Shown in pieces: positions 1-10,449 of a DNA stretch of 46,139 bases. Every line of letters starts with the position of its first letter. The stretch's first letter is position 1. The stretch lies in contig NW_023365791.1 of assembly GCF_000003815.2 (NCBI RefSeq), forward strand, positions 274,917-321,055, written 5' to 3'. A program made the translations under genes and the position numbers. Source of the DNA: Branchiostoma floridae. Lineage: Eukaryota; Chordata; Leptocardii; Amphioxiformes; Branchiostomatidae. Below the pieces are notes generated by a model. That model searched no databases, was not told the DNA's origin, and saw only the letters and a list, made by a program, of their open reading frames with translations.

Positions 1-1430
1 GTCAAGTCAAGAGAGATTATTAAAAAGTTGGTGATGGTAAAATTTAAGATGCAATCCCTCTGTCTGGCTCTGACAAAATATATTCTGCTTTTCTTACTTA
101 AAATTCTTATACAACGCAAAAACGAAAAGCTTAGTGTTAGTATAACAAATTACTTTAATCAATTACACTTTAATAATTTGAATATACACAGTCTGGTTAT
201 AATAATAATGCCCTAAGACTATTAACGAATCAGGTAACACGTTAAATGTCCGAGAGTTGCTAAAAGCTGGCAATGGACCTCACCCTTAATATCATGAATT
301 ATTCTTGCTAGACTTCTACTAAATATCTTCTGGAAAAGTGCCAAAATTACCCCCCCTCCCACAAATTAACGCCAGCCAAACACTTTTGTTGATATTTTTC
401 TTAGGGAACTAATTTCTACTAAATTTCTACTTTCCTTTGCGTTCGGCTGGATACCTGTGGCGTTTGCTCTTGATGCAAGTAACAGAAAGTTAACTCTGAA
501 ATACGCTGGTGGAGTCAAACTTTGGAAAATCCCAGCACAAAGGGAAGAAACGTAAGACGCTACGGTCAACTAACCGTGAAACCTGAAACGAATCAATGTG
601 TTTACGTGTACTCGCCCCATCTAGCGATTTAGAGCTGAACACCACGGGGTCGTCGACATTGACTACTAAGAATCCTGGCTATTTTGGGAGCCCCTAACAG
701 TATTTACAGCTCAACCAATGATAGCATGGTAATTAGAAAATCAACCAATTAGAGAAAGGCTGTATGTCTGTCATTTATTTGCATCGTTATACTTTTATTT
801 TGCATTTGTAAGCTAATCTAAATTGCTAACATTGTCACATCTTTTCCGTGCATAACAATACTTAGAATATTTATTATTTGATGTCATGATTCAAAACTTA
901 TTGCGTTTAGGGAGAAAACTGAATGGAAGTGATACTATCAATAATTTTTTCCTTTGTGTCATTCAGCTTGTTCCGTTCTGTCATTTCCGCTACATGAAAA
1001 AAGGGGTCCAACATGGTGGACAGATCAAAACACTGTGACCGACGTGTCGCTTTCTTACATAGTATTGAGAATCGCATTTGCTTTCCATAGCTTCATATAC
1101 TTGGATACCACTTGTAGTAGATGGATGCAGCGGTTGTTGTGGACTTGAATGGTATATCTGAGTTCTTTTATTCAAATTCGGGCACAATTGGTACCAGGAC
1201 TTTCGTCATTTCAAGGGCCAAATGCCGGGACTTTGAAGACGAATGTTAAAGTTTATAGGGACACTTTGGGTGCTACACAAATGAATAAGGTGGGTGGCTT
1301 CCTCGTTACATTTTGATACAGATGAAATCATTTACATAATGGGCCGTTAACGTTGATGATAACACATGATTTACAAATGTCTAAAAGTTTGAATGAAATG
1401 AAAAAAAAAGACATGTTTGATCTCGTTAGT
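1..1430. other. Left flank without recognised gene
   Basis: AT-rich sequence downstream of gene A. Short open frames occur on both strands (for example near 366-569) but show no domain, no splice-consistent extension and no paralogue in the window. Confidence 0.5.
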
Positions 1431-1436
1431 TTTATT
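1431..1436 (-). terminator. Possible poly(A) signal of gene A
   Basis: AATAAA on the minus strand, about 230 nt after the stop codon. The 3' flank after the stop resembles the gene B 3' UTR (GCTACTGGCTTGTTGTGAT is shared), which supports a transcribed 3' UTR here. Confidence 0.45.
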
Positions 1437-1663
1437 GTCCAATCCTCTGTATGGTATTATTGTGAAAACAATCGTTGTACATCTACGTCACAAGTGCATC
1501 AAAGGAGTGATATCAAAACTTCTTGACACTTTTTACAGGTTTCCTCACAAATCACATGTCAGCAAAAGGTACACGAAGTTTGCACGACAAACACCTGAAA
1601 AATACGTTACGAATCTAAACAGCAACGCCCTAAAATTACATCAATCACAACAAGCCAGTAGCT

Positions 1664-2022
1664 TTACGCTGCTACGATGGGAGCTACCTTGGCCAGCATA
1701 AACTTCTTGTAAGCAAGGACTCCCACGCCGACCCCCACCCCTACCGTAGCTACTGTCCCAACCGACCCTCCCACCACGGCTCCGGTGCCGCCGGCATCTT
1801 GCTCCTGTGCGCCTGCCTGGCCACCTTGTCCAGGCATGGTGAGCGGGATGAACGTGTTACTGGGAGGAGGCGGCGGCGGTGGTGGTGGGGTGCTGCCGAG
1901 ACGAGGCCAGGTCCAGACGGGGACTGTACTTGCACCTTGACCTTGAGTTGTCTCTACAACAGGTGGTCGGGTTGTCCAAGATGGCGGATCCGAGGTTGGA
2001 ATGCGGCGTGTCGTTGTGGGGA
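1664..2022 (-). other. Gene A exon 10, stalk, TM helix and tail
   Basis: 359 nt. Begins VPTTTRRIPTSDPP, contains nine prolines, then a Gly/Val helix (VGVGVGVGV) and the tail KKFMLAKVAPIVAA. The acceptor used is ATGATAAG|TCCCC. An apparently better acceptor at TTATTGCAG, about 40 nt upstream, would put an in-frame TGA within six codons under the phase 1 junction and is rejected. About 16 of 359 aligned positions differ from gene B. Confidence 0.75.
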
Positions 2023-5000
2023 CTTATCATGGAGATAAAAGTCAATTTAAGGTACATACTGCAATAAAAATTAAGTTAGATATTGTATTTTACCTGTATT
2101 TTTTTTCTGTGAAAGTATTTCTCCCAGAATTTATTTCTCTAGATCTGTGAAAGAGATAACGTATTATTTATTGCATACTATAGGGGCTCAGTCGGTTACG
2201 AAGAAATTCGATTTAAAGAGTCTCTCTAACGTTCTAGCTTAGTTGTCTAGTACGTACCTTTAACTACATGATTTTCAAATATCAATTCTGATGAAAGACT
2301 GATCGAATACTACTAAATAATGCTAAATCGTCAACGGACGCCAGTACAACAATTTTAGGCTGATATTAATAGTAGCAATACTGAGTAAGTTGTCAAATAA
2401 GATTCTTACCAGTCGGACAATCTTCCGTAATTCCTGGACCTAAAAGGATGATACAACAAAAGTTGAATGATGATATCAAAAACAGACTGCAGAGTTTTGA
2501 AATATAATTCGATCCACATATGGCCGTGAGTTGATTTTAACAAGATTTCACCTTATCTCGTTTCCATAATTATTGAAAATGAAACAAAATCTAATATCTG
2601 CGTAAGGTGGCGATTCATTTAAAGATTTAATAGAGTTGCATTTTTTTCTAATTTTAAAAGTATGCCAAAATATTTCACAAATGCTATAAGTTTCACCTGG
2701 TACTACTTTGAATGTTGTCCTTCGTACATCTCACCGAAGTTGCGCTAGATTGGCGACCTTGCTACAGCTTAGCGATTTGATAAGCGCTCAGCGAATTTCA
2801 TCGATATCGATAATAACGAATCCTTTTATTTACGCTCTGTGTGTTTTGTTCTCTTTTTAGTCATACCTGTATGTTTTGCATGGTACTTGCATGGAAGTCA
2901 AGAGTAACACGAATCCAATTCGTATTTTTATTCAAACTGAGAATTCTTAAAATAACATAAACAAAGTAACGTTAACACTCACCGATTTGACACAGGTACT
3001 TTCTTTCCTCAGTGCAGCTCCTGTCACTCCAAAAGTAGCCAGATTCACGGTCGTACATGATGCACTTCTGAGGACTGTCCGCCTGAGCTGTCTCCGACCA
3101 CCTAGATACAAAAAACGGACGCACCGTAATAACTTTTTATTTAATTCATTCCACATCAGACTGTCACATTTGGGCGCATATCAAAATAGTATGAGTTCAA
3201 CATTGGTATATTTTGGCTTCGGTTCAGTTTGTGGGTAGAAATTATTTTTTACGTTGACCCACATATTCAAAACCTAGTTATCGGATCTAAAAACAGGCAA
3301 ACAGACAGACAGACTGGCAGACAAATATACTGAAAGACTGAAAGACATCCATGCAGGTAGGCATACAGACAGACGGACACACAGACAGGCAGGCACACAC
3401 ATATACAATGTGGCAATCAAACAGGCAGGAAGACAGACGGACAAACAGTCAGTCATACTCAGGTACTGTAGGCAGCTAGGTAGGTAGGTAGACAGACAGG
3501 CACACGCGGACAGGCAGGCACACTGACAGGCAGCTAGGCAGCCATATAGACAAACTGGCAATCATACAGGCAGGAATTCGACGACAGACGGACAAACAAC
3601 AGGCAGGCAGGTAGGTAGGTAGGTAGGCAGGCAGATAGGTAGGTAGACATGCACACGGACAGGCTTGCACACAGACAGGCAGGCAGGCACACAGAAAGGC
3701 AGGCAGGCACACAGACAGAAAGACAGACGGGCAAACAACAGGCAGGCAGGAAGGTAGGCAGGTAGGTAGTTAAACCGACAGACAGGCAGACTGAAAGACA
3801 AACAGACGGACAGACAAAGCGCTAAACGCATTTTGAGATACATCTATAAGGCAGGAGAAGCATCACTAGTGTTCGCTACAGATACTTGGTAGAGGTTGGT
3901 AACTACAGTATATATATAAGGAGATTTACTTCACGAAGGCACAGTCGGCCAACATGGTGCCGTCAGCGAACGTGTGGTACTCCAGGTGACGGTTGTCTAT
4001 TCCGATCCAGAAGTCGTCTTCTGGTGCCGCCCTGACAAAAACAAAATGCATCGTTGCCATAAGGACGCATTGACTGAAAATTGACTGAAAATTTTGATAA
4101 TAATAGTCATAATAATATTAATTTACTTGTATGGGCTAATCATGGGTCTGTTATTTGAATAATTTGATATTGATTGGCTATTAGACAGCCTTGACTAACT
4201 AAAAAGAATGATGATTAGATTTTAGCCATGTCCATGGCAGCCATAAAACAACGGCTATCTAATAATTCCCTTCACTCCCGTTTGATGTTTTGAATATGAC
4301 TACAAACTACTTTGTCACGATAACACTAGAATTACTACACGATAACACTTTCATCTAACATTGCAGCACACCTTATCATGAGTCCTATGAGAAAGAAGTC
4401 GGTTTCCATGTGTTTGGGCATGGCTAGCGTTCCCCCGTCCTCTGCGCATGCGCTCTCTGCCATTGTGTAATTCACCAAGGCCTGCTTCACTCCATAGCAC
4501 GTGTCCCTCAACTTGTGGTACCCTGGCGGACAGTCCGGAACTGCAATACAAGAAAAGTTGACGAAAATTGTCTCTCTATGATAATTTTGACCACCATGAT
4601 CTGGATAAAAAGTACTTCCTTGAACAGAATATTCATGGACAATACTTAGAACCAGGAAAAAATAGCAAAAGGTATACAGAAAAATAAGAAGGTAACATTT
4701 GACAGCAAAAGCAAATACATAATCTTTACCTGTACACGGTCTCTCTCTCTCTCCCTCCATCCCTCTCTCCCTCTCTCTCTTTCTCTCCCTCTCTCTCCCT
4801 CCCTCTCTCTCCCTCTCTCTCTCCCCCCTCTCTCCCTCTCTTTCTCTCCCTCTCTCTCTCCCTCCCTCTCTTTCTCTCCCTCTCTCTCTCCCTCCTCTCC
4901 TCTCCCTCCCTCCCTCTCTCCCCCTCTCTCTCCCTCCCTCTCTCTCCCTCCCTCTCTCTCTCCCTCCTCCACGGGATGGCTGTTCCTTTACTGGTTGTAG

Positions 5001-8000
5001 CCGTCTGGTGGCCCGGTCATTAATCTTATTTGTTCGGAACGGAAGAGAGTGAACACTCTGAGGAAGCAACTTAGCAAAACAGTATGTTGCCCTTCTGTTA
5101 AGGTAAACATGAAAATCAGTTAGCAAACATGTGTCTACCTATGAGCAGACTGTAGTCGATACATCCCGGACAGTCACAGTGGAGTTCGGAACTGCCACAC
5201 TGTCCGTCAGCAGAACAACATGGCGTCCGTCCTGTAGCGTCACACTCTCCCGGAACCCCTCCTTCAACGGGGAAGTCTGGCCCGCAGCGCCCGTCTGGTC
5301 GGATTCGGGCAGGGTCTGGAAAAGAACAACGGGGACGGACAACCCTACGTTGTGACACTCCCATGTTAGTGTTAGGTTAAGGTTAGGTTAAGGGAAAGGT
5401 AAATCTTAAGGTTAGGGTTAGGTTTAGGTTTAGGGTTAGGGTTAGGGTTAGGGTTAGATTCAGGTTTAGGGTTAGTTTCAGGTTTAGGGTTAGAGTAAGG
5501 ATTAGGGTTAGAGTTAGGATTAGGGGTAGGGGTAGGGGTAGGGGTAGATTCAGGTTTAGGGCTAGGGTAACGTTTTTTTTAGGGTTAGGATAAGGATTAG
5601 GGGTAGACCCGATTTACTCGAGGGAAATTTCCTGACAATGGTATACGGCAAAGTGTTGAACGCCATGTAATATACGGTAGCAACCCACATCAACAACGGC
5701 AACAACAAGTGATAAACAATGAATGGCATATGTCCTATATCTCACATGGATGGTGACGCTTACGCTTTCAAGATTTCGATAGTGTTGGTATAGATGACGT
5801 TGGGCAGGGTGTCCCTAGACCACATACGTATCAGTTCCCGCAAAAATACTTATGCCAAAACGAATTTCAGGTCACGTCGATGAAAGACATCTAGTAGGTC
5901 ATAAGATACGGAAGATAACAGTTACTCAAGCAACTGTGTAGATACCATCCACTACCTTTCCTTAGTCATTGACTATTCAGCTACCTGATACGTTTGAACG
6001 TTTACAAAACTGTTAAAATCCCACTCACCTTGTGTAAAGACGGATCTTTCTGCTAAAGATTCAAAAACCAACGCAGGCAGTCAGAGCTAATTTTCATAAC
6101 GAATCATGATATAAAACATAATACTTTGCTCTTTACATCTTTACACTATACATATGACCGAATTGTCCATAACAGTAGTATAGAAATACTTTAAACACTT
6201 TCCATCGGTATAGGTACTTGTATATCTGAACAAGACAAATTATTCTTCGAACTATATGAAAAAGTAAATGCCAACGCCTTATTGCAGACTATATCAACAG
6301 AACGATGTTGTGGAACTACATTGTAAAGGAATAGTATGGGCGAAAACGCTAATCTCCAAGCAGATGTTGGGAGACGCGATGCGTTTTTGACCTCCCAGGG
6401 CCCGTTTTGACGACATACTGTAAATACAGAAACTTTCGCGGTGGTTTAATGTTCGCGGATTTCGCGGCGGCCGCTTCACCGCGAATTTAAAACCACCGCG
6501 AACATTTTCCCATAACAGTAAGATATTACAGTGCATGGTGACACCGCGAAATTAAAACCACCGCGAAAAGTCCATTTCCGGTACCGCGAAATTAAATACA
6601 TTTACAGTGCCTCAATCAGAGAAAAACATGGAAAAGTCCGAAAATACTCAAAACCTACCATTCTAATGTTTGTCGCATTTTCGTGTTAGCGATACATATC
6701 TTCAATGTTCGACTTTTCATATACATGTAGAGGGAAGTTTCAAATGCTCGATTATCATCAATATATCAACTATGAATTTTAAAAAAGCTCACCGAGACAT
6801 TCGGGTTGATCCCCAGCTCCTGTAAAGAGAATACCGTTTAATTAATATGTCCTTTCCATAGATGAAGACTTGGAAACTGATCATGAATTGATAAACGCAT
6901 GATCTACAAGGGTAAAGGTGGTATCTCACTACACTTGGAGCACCAGTACGGTACTGCGGGGTTCAAAGATTACTCAACGAATTTCAGATATAAAGAACGA
7001 ATTTTCTTTAGTATTTTGTTGTCTTCTAAGTCATACATTTACTTACTACCCAATATCTAAAACATAAAAAATCGGCGAAAATAACAACAGTGTCATTGTG
7101 AACGAACCCCGCAGTGCCACACCAGTGCCCCAATGCAATGAGNNNNNNNNNNNNNNNNNNNNNNNNNNNNNNNNNNNNNNNNNNNNNNNNNNNNNNNNNN
7201 NNNNNNNNNNNNNNNNNNNNNNNNNNNNNNNNNNNNNNNNNNNNNNNNNNNNNNNNNNNNNNNNNNNNNNNNNNNNNNNNNNNNNNNNNNNNNNNNNNNN
7301 NNNNNNNNNNNNNNNNNNNNNNNNNNNNNNNNNNNNNNNNNNNNNNNNNNNNNNNNNNNNNNNNNNNNNNNNNNNNNNNNNNNNNNNNNNNNNNNNNNNN
7401 NNNNNNNNNNNNNNNNNNNNNNNNNNNNNNNNNNNNNNNNNNNNNNNNNNNNNNNNNNNNNNNNNNNNNNNNNNNNNNNNNNNNNNNNNNNNNNNNNNNN
7501 NNNNNNNNNNNNNNNNNNNNNNNNNNNNNNNNNNNNNNNNNNNNNNNNNNNNNNNNNNNNNNNNNNNNNNNNNNNNNNNNNNNNNNNNNNNNNNNNNNNN
7601 NNNNNNNNNNNNNNNNNNNNNNNNNNNNNNNNNNNNNNNNNNNNNNNNNNNNNNNNNNNNNNNNNNNNNNNNNNNNNNNNNNNNNNNNNNNNNNNNNNNN
7701 NNNNNNNNNNNNNNNNNNNNNNNNNNNNNNNNNNNNNNNNNNNNNNNNNNNNNNNNNNNNNNNNNNNNNNNNNNNNNNNNNNNNNNNNNNNNNNNNNNNN
7801 NNNNNNNNNNNNNNNNNNNNNNNNNNNNNNNNNNNNNNNNNNCGGGATCCCCAGATCCCCTTAAACGACTGAGCACCTACCAAATTGGCAGACAAATCGC
7901 TTGCTCTCCCAGCATGTTTCAGTCATCCAGAGGAAATCTTTCCAAATTTCGGAAGTCCTGATGTGGACACACTGGGGCGGCATGCGGGTTAGAGGGGCGG

Positions 8001-10449
8001 GGAAGTGAGGCTCTCCTAAAGAGAACGCTGTGTGGTGGCAGGCGGTACCGGTTGGCGTGCCGTCACTCCACATCGGCTCGTTATTCTCACCCTGCTCTAC
8101 ACCTGTAGGGGGGAAAACGATTGTGGTAAGGGCTCTTTAACGAGATTATTCAAAGCAAGGTCATTAGACGACTTCACGGCAATGAGCTTTGTATCAGTAC
8201 TAGTGAAATAATGCAATAGAGGTGTATTGCATCCCTTTATCACTTAGTTCACCAGTAAGAGAAAAAAGTTTGTGTCTATTAACCAGACTGGGGGGGGGGG
8301 GGGGGCTAAAAGTGCCCGCGCCAACTTTGACCTCCTATAGCTCCCAAACGGCTTGTGCTAGAACAACCAAACTTGGTGAGTTTTCCTAAAATATTATTGG
8401 CAACAATTAAAAAAAATCGGGTATGTTTATGATTTTTCGTGTTGCCATGGCAACGGGTTTCTGAAAGGCAAATTTTACAAAAATCACTAATTTTGGTTTA
8501 AACAATGGGATTTTAAAATTTTCTTGCTAAACTTAACTTTTTTTCATATATCTTTAATATCATAAATTATGCTAATGAGATGACGTTATTGGTCAAAATC
8601 CAAGATGGTCGACAATAGGAAGGCCCAAAAAGCCCAGTCTGGATAGGGTTAATGAAAAAAATGTGATAGCACCCCTCTATCACATTATTTCACATTCAAG
8701 TAAGAGGAAATGAGCGTAGCGGTGGTAAAGGTGGTACTAGTATTTCACTGCACTTGGGGCACCGGTGCGGCACTTCGGGTTCGAAAGATTACTTAACGAA
8801 TTTCAGAGATAAAGAACGATTTTTGTGTATTTTGTCTTCTAGGTTCTACTATAAAATTTAGATTTTGCGTAATACGTAAAGTATTACGCAAAATCTAAAT
8901 TTGATAAAAATCGGCGAAAATAACACAACAGTGTCACAGTGAACGAACCCCACAGTGCCGCACCGGTGCCCCAAGTGCAGTGAGATACCATACTTTTATG
9001 TATTATGCAATATGTACATTATAAAAATGAACGAAAATAACACAACAGTGCCACATTGAGCGAACCCCGAAGTATCAGCAATAGTTTTGTATAAGAAATT
9101 TACTTTGTGGTAAACCCCAAAAAGGTCGCAATCGACTAAAAATCAACATTGACCTTCATCTTCACAACCCATCTAGAATCCGAGGCTCTGAACTGTACGC
9201 TGATCAACAAATATTCGGAAACACAAACACAGACGCACCATAAAAATAGCTGCAATTTTCATGGGAATAATTATTCGTAATCCCTGATTTCTATCCCATT
9301 GTGCTACATATCTCCAGAGCTGTAAGCTTGCGTTTTGCTCACCTATCCAGTACCCATCTTCATAGCCGGAGTACTGAATGATTCCCACGATGAACGCGTC
9401 CACAACTGCTGTTTTGGGCATGGCGAGTGTACCGTTTAGCCTCTCACAGTAGTTTCTGGCGTCTTCATATCCCAACTCTTCAACAGGGAACTCGTAACAG
9501 GCGTGGTTAAAGGCGATGCTCTGGTCTGGGCATTGTGAGACGCTGACACCTGGGGAAAAGAACTCGATAGAGCCCGGTCATGTACATATGTACGTCGTAC
9601 GATCATCGTAAGATCATCGTACGATCGGCATTCCTAGGATAACCGTGCATCCCGAGAAACTCTGTTGTCTTGTAACGGATGGCACTGTCACGAACTTGAA
9701 AGTTATGGAAAGGATAGTGATCTCGATCCAGTTTTAGCTCACTTAGGAGCTAGTCTTCCACTTGTAGCAACAGAGAGGACAGACGCTATGTGCAGTACCG
9801 GAGAAGGTCTCCTAGCACTTCGACAAGCCCCATGAACAGTAGACCACGGCATTTCGGTAGCGTGTATGTCGGGTGAACGACGCAACCAGGATTGAACTCA
9901 CTTCTTCTAGTCCTTTCCACTTGACGGGCTCTCACGGCGCTCTCGCTGCGATGGAAAACTGGCCAGAGCGCCATGAGAGTGCCGCGATGCCAGAAAAGCT
10001 GCTCTAGTGGAATCTCTCCGGCGACCCCATTGCGCTCTCACCGCGACGAAAAACTCAAATGTCATCATCTTTTTATGAGATAGCAAAGGTCCGAAAGATT
10101 ACTCAACGAATTTCAGAGATAAAGAACGATCCCACCGCGCTCTTCCTAATTTGAGGTCGCAGAGAGAGCGCCGTGAGAGCGCCGTCTGAGTGGAAAGGGG
10201 GTATAACCACTGGTTACCTACCTTGAAACTTCTGCTTCTGCGATATCAAAATCGTCCAACGACCTACACCAAATGTGGCCGCTCCGTTACTGGTAAGTTT
10301 ACCACACGTTCTAATATATCCTACACGTATTCAAATTTTGACAGTATGGTCTCCTAACTTTAGAACTATGAATGCTTATTGTTAGACTTACCTATATTCA
10401 GCACGATTGCCAACGCCACGTTGGAGAAAGCCAAGAAAGCGGGCGCCAT
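1664..10449 (-). CDS. Gene A: CTLD / hevein-like / CTLD type I membrane protein, 489 aa, 10 exons
   Basis: Exons in transcript order are 10449-10392, 9549-9343, 8102-7881, 6819-6793, 5315-5139, 4540-4372, 4031-3930, 3101-2983, 2439-2410 and 2022-1664; the total of 1470 nt is in frame, ending in TAA. All introns are GT-AG. Phases are 1 except the two introns inside CTLD2 (phase 2). Residues 1-19 (MAPAFLAF...) form a signal peptide; CTLD1 is about 20-162, a microexon 163-171, the hevein-like module 172-230, CTLD2 231-360, a second microexon 361-370, a Pro-rich stalk to about 450, TM about 451-474, and a 15-residue tail. The ATG has A at -3 and G at +4. Intron 3 holds a 700-N gap. It is an inverted paralogue of gene B. 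C-type lectin family membership is secure from CTLD hallmarks (WIG, WSDG, seven Cys per domain). The ligand is unknown. Exon 10 is the weakest call, because its acceptor is 9 nt inside that of gene B. Confidence 0.85.
2983..4540 (-). other. Gene A CTLD2 (exons 6, 7, 8)
   Basis: Three exons (4540-4372, 4031-3930, 3101-2983) are joined by two phase 2 introns. Cysteines lie in PDCP, DTCY, SACA, ADCAF, QKC, RSC and LCQ, with the CTLD marks AMPKH and FWIGID. The calcium-site tripeptide is absent; the WND position reads Trp-Ser-Asp, so the Asp ligand survives. The sequon is NYT. A GA/CT-rich tract and a tetranucleotide tract lie in the surrounding introns. Confidence 0.8.
3294..3832. repeat. Degenerate tetranucleotide tract (CAGA/CAGG/TAGG)n
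   Basis: About 540 bp of imperfect GACA, GGCA and GGTA tetramers in the gene A intron between exons 8 and 7. It produces long Cys/Leu/Pro-rich open frames on the minus strand that are artefacts of the repeat. Confidence 0.9.
4740..4971. repeat. Polypyrimidine (CT/CCT)n tract
   Basis: About 230 bp of almost pure pyrimidine on the plus strand (purine on the gene A sense strand), in the intron between exons 6 and 5. It yields an Arg/Glu/Gly-rich pseudo-ORF on the minus strand. Confidence 0.92.
5139..5315 (-). other. Gene A exon 5, hevein-like eight-Cys module
   Basis: This 177-nt, phase 1-1 exon encodes 59 residues. The eight Cys are spaced C-13-C-7-CC-5-C-6-C-1-C-2-C; the CC-5-C-6-C core (CCSADGQCGSSELHC) matches the hevein / ChtBD1 spacing. 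The three aromatic residues that stack on chitin in hevein are replaced by Asp, Gln and His, so chitin binding is doubtful. It differs from the gene B copy at only 6 of 177 positions. Confidence 0.75.
5366..5610 (+). repeat. Degenerate TTAGGG interstitial telomeric repeat
   Basis: GGTTAGGGTTAGGG with variants TTAGGT, TTTAGG and TAGGGG, in the gene A intron just upstream (genomic right) of the hevein-like exon. It is degenerate, so probably old. Confidence 0.85.
6416..6609. mobile_element. MITE-like element with CGCGGT-rich inverted repeats
   Basis: The ends read ACTGTAAATAC and GTATTTACAGT-like (TACATTTACAGTG). The interior repeats TTCGCGGTGGTTT and its complement AAACCACCGCGAA several times, giving a strong hairpin. 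Located in a gene A intron. Non-coding. Confidence 0.65.
6917..7142. mobile_element. TIR element (GGCACCGGTGCGGCACT family), copy running into gap
   Basis: The left end GTGGTATCTCACTACACTTGG and right end CCCCAATGCAATGAG are inverted copies. The right terminus is cut by the N gap at 7143. A better copy is at 8731-8990. Confidence 0.6.
7143..7842. other. Assembly gap, 700 N
   Basis: Unknown sequence within gene A intron 3. Every open frame spanning it is meaningless. Confidence 1.
8201..8696. mobile_element. TIR element about 500 bp (GTGAAATAATG ends)
   Basis: The left end GTGAAATAATGCAATAGAGGTG is mirrored by CACCCCTCTATCACATTATTTCAC on the right. It contains a G homopolymer at about 8290 and the nested inverted pair CCAGACTGGG / CCCAGTCTGG. 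Gene A intron 2. Confidence 0.6.
8731..8990. mobile_element. TIR element (GGCACCGGTGCGGCACT family), complete copy
   Basis: TIRs of about 45 bp (CACTGCACTTGGGGCACCGG left, CCGGTGCCCCAAGTGCAGTG right). Interior fragments (AAAGATTACTTAACGAATTTC) recur at 6917-7142, 10093 and 9025-9070, so several partial copies surround gene A. Confidence 0.75.
8854..8902. repeat. Perfect 22-bp hairpin
   Basis: The arms at 8854-8875 and 8881-8902 are perfect inverted copies with a 5-nt loop GTAAA, placed inside the TIR element above. Confidence 0.85.
10392..10449 (-). other. Gene A exon 1, signal peptide
   Basis: 58 nt encoding 19 residues plus one base of a Gly codon. The core is hydrophobic (FLAFSNVALAIVLNI). 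The donor reads TAG|GTAAGT. All three genes in the window start with Met-Ala-Pro, which supports this start. Confidence 0.75.

Larger units (their letters stand above)
7881..9549 (-). other. Gene A CTLD1 (exons 2 and 3)
   Basis: The two exons (9549-9343 and 8102-7881) are joined by a phase 1 intron directly after TyrTrpIleGly, the CTLD WIG landmark. Cysteines lie in SQCPD, HACYEF, NYCE, TACHH, PQCV, ETCW and FVCQ. WSDGTP is present. The position of the sugar-selectivity tripeptide reads Glu-Pro-His (GEPHFP) instead of EPN, and the WND position reads Trp-Met-Thr, so Ca2+-dependent mannose binding of the textbook type is not predicted. Exon 3 is the most diverged exon between genes A and B. Confidence 0.8.

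Noticed and set aside
3274-3843. Several long Cys/Leu/Pro-rich open frames on the minus strand
   Set aside because: They translate the CAGA/CAGG tetranucleotide repeat; there is no start, splice or family support.
4335-5126. 263-codon minus-strand frame, Arg/Glu/Gly-rich then lectin-like
   Set aside because: Its first half is the CT/GA tract. Only the last part, real gene A exon 6 at 4540-4372, is coding, and it starts at a splice acceptor.
7026-7961. Open frames through N runs (also at 39493-40621 and 44422-45487)
   Set aside because: They exist only because N codons contain no stops.
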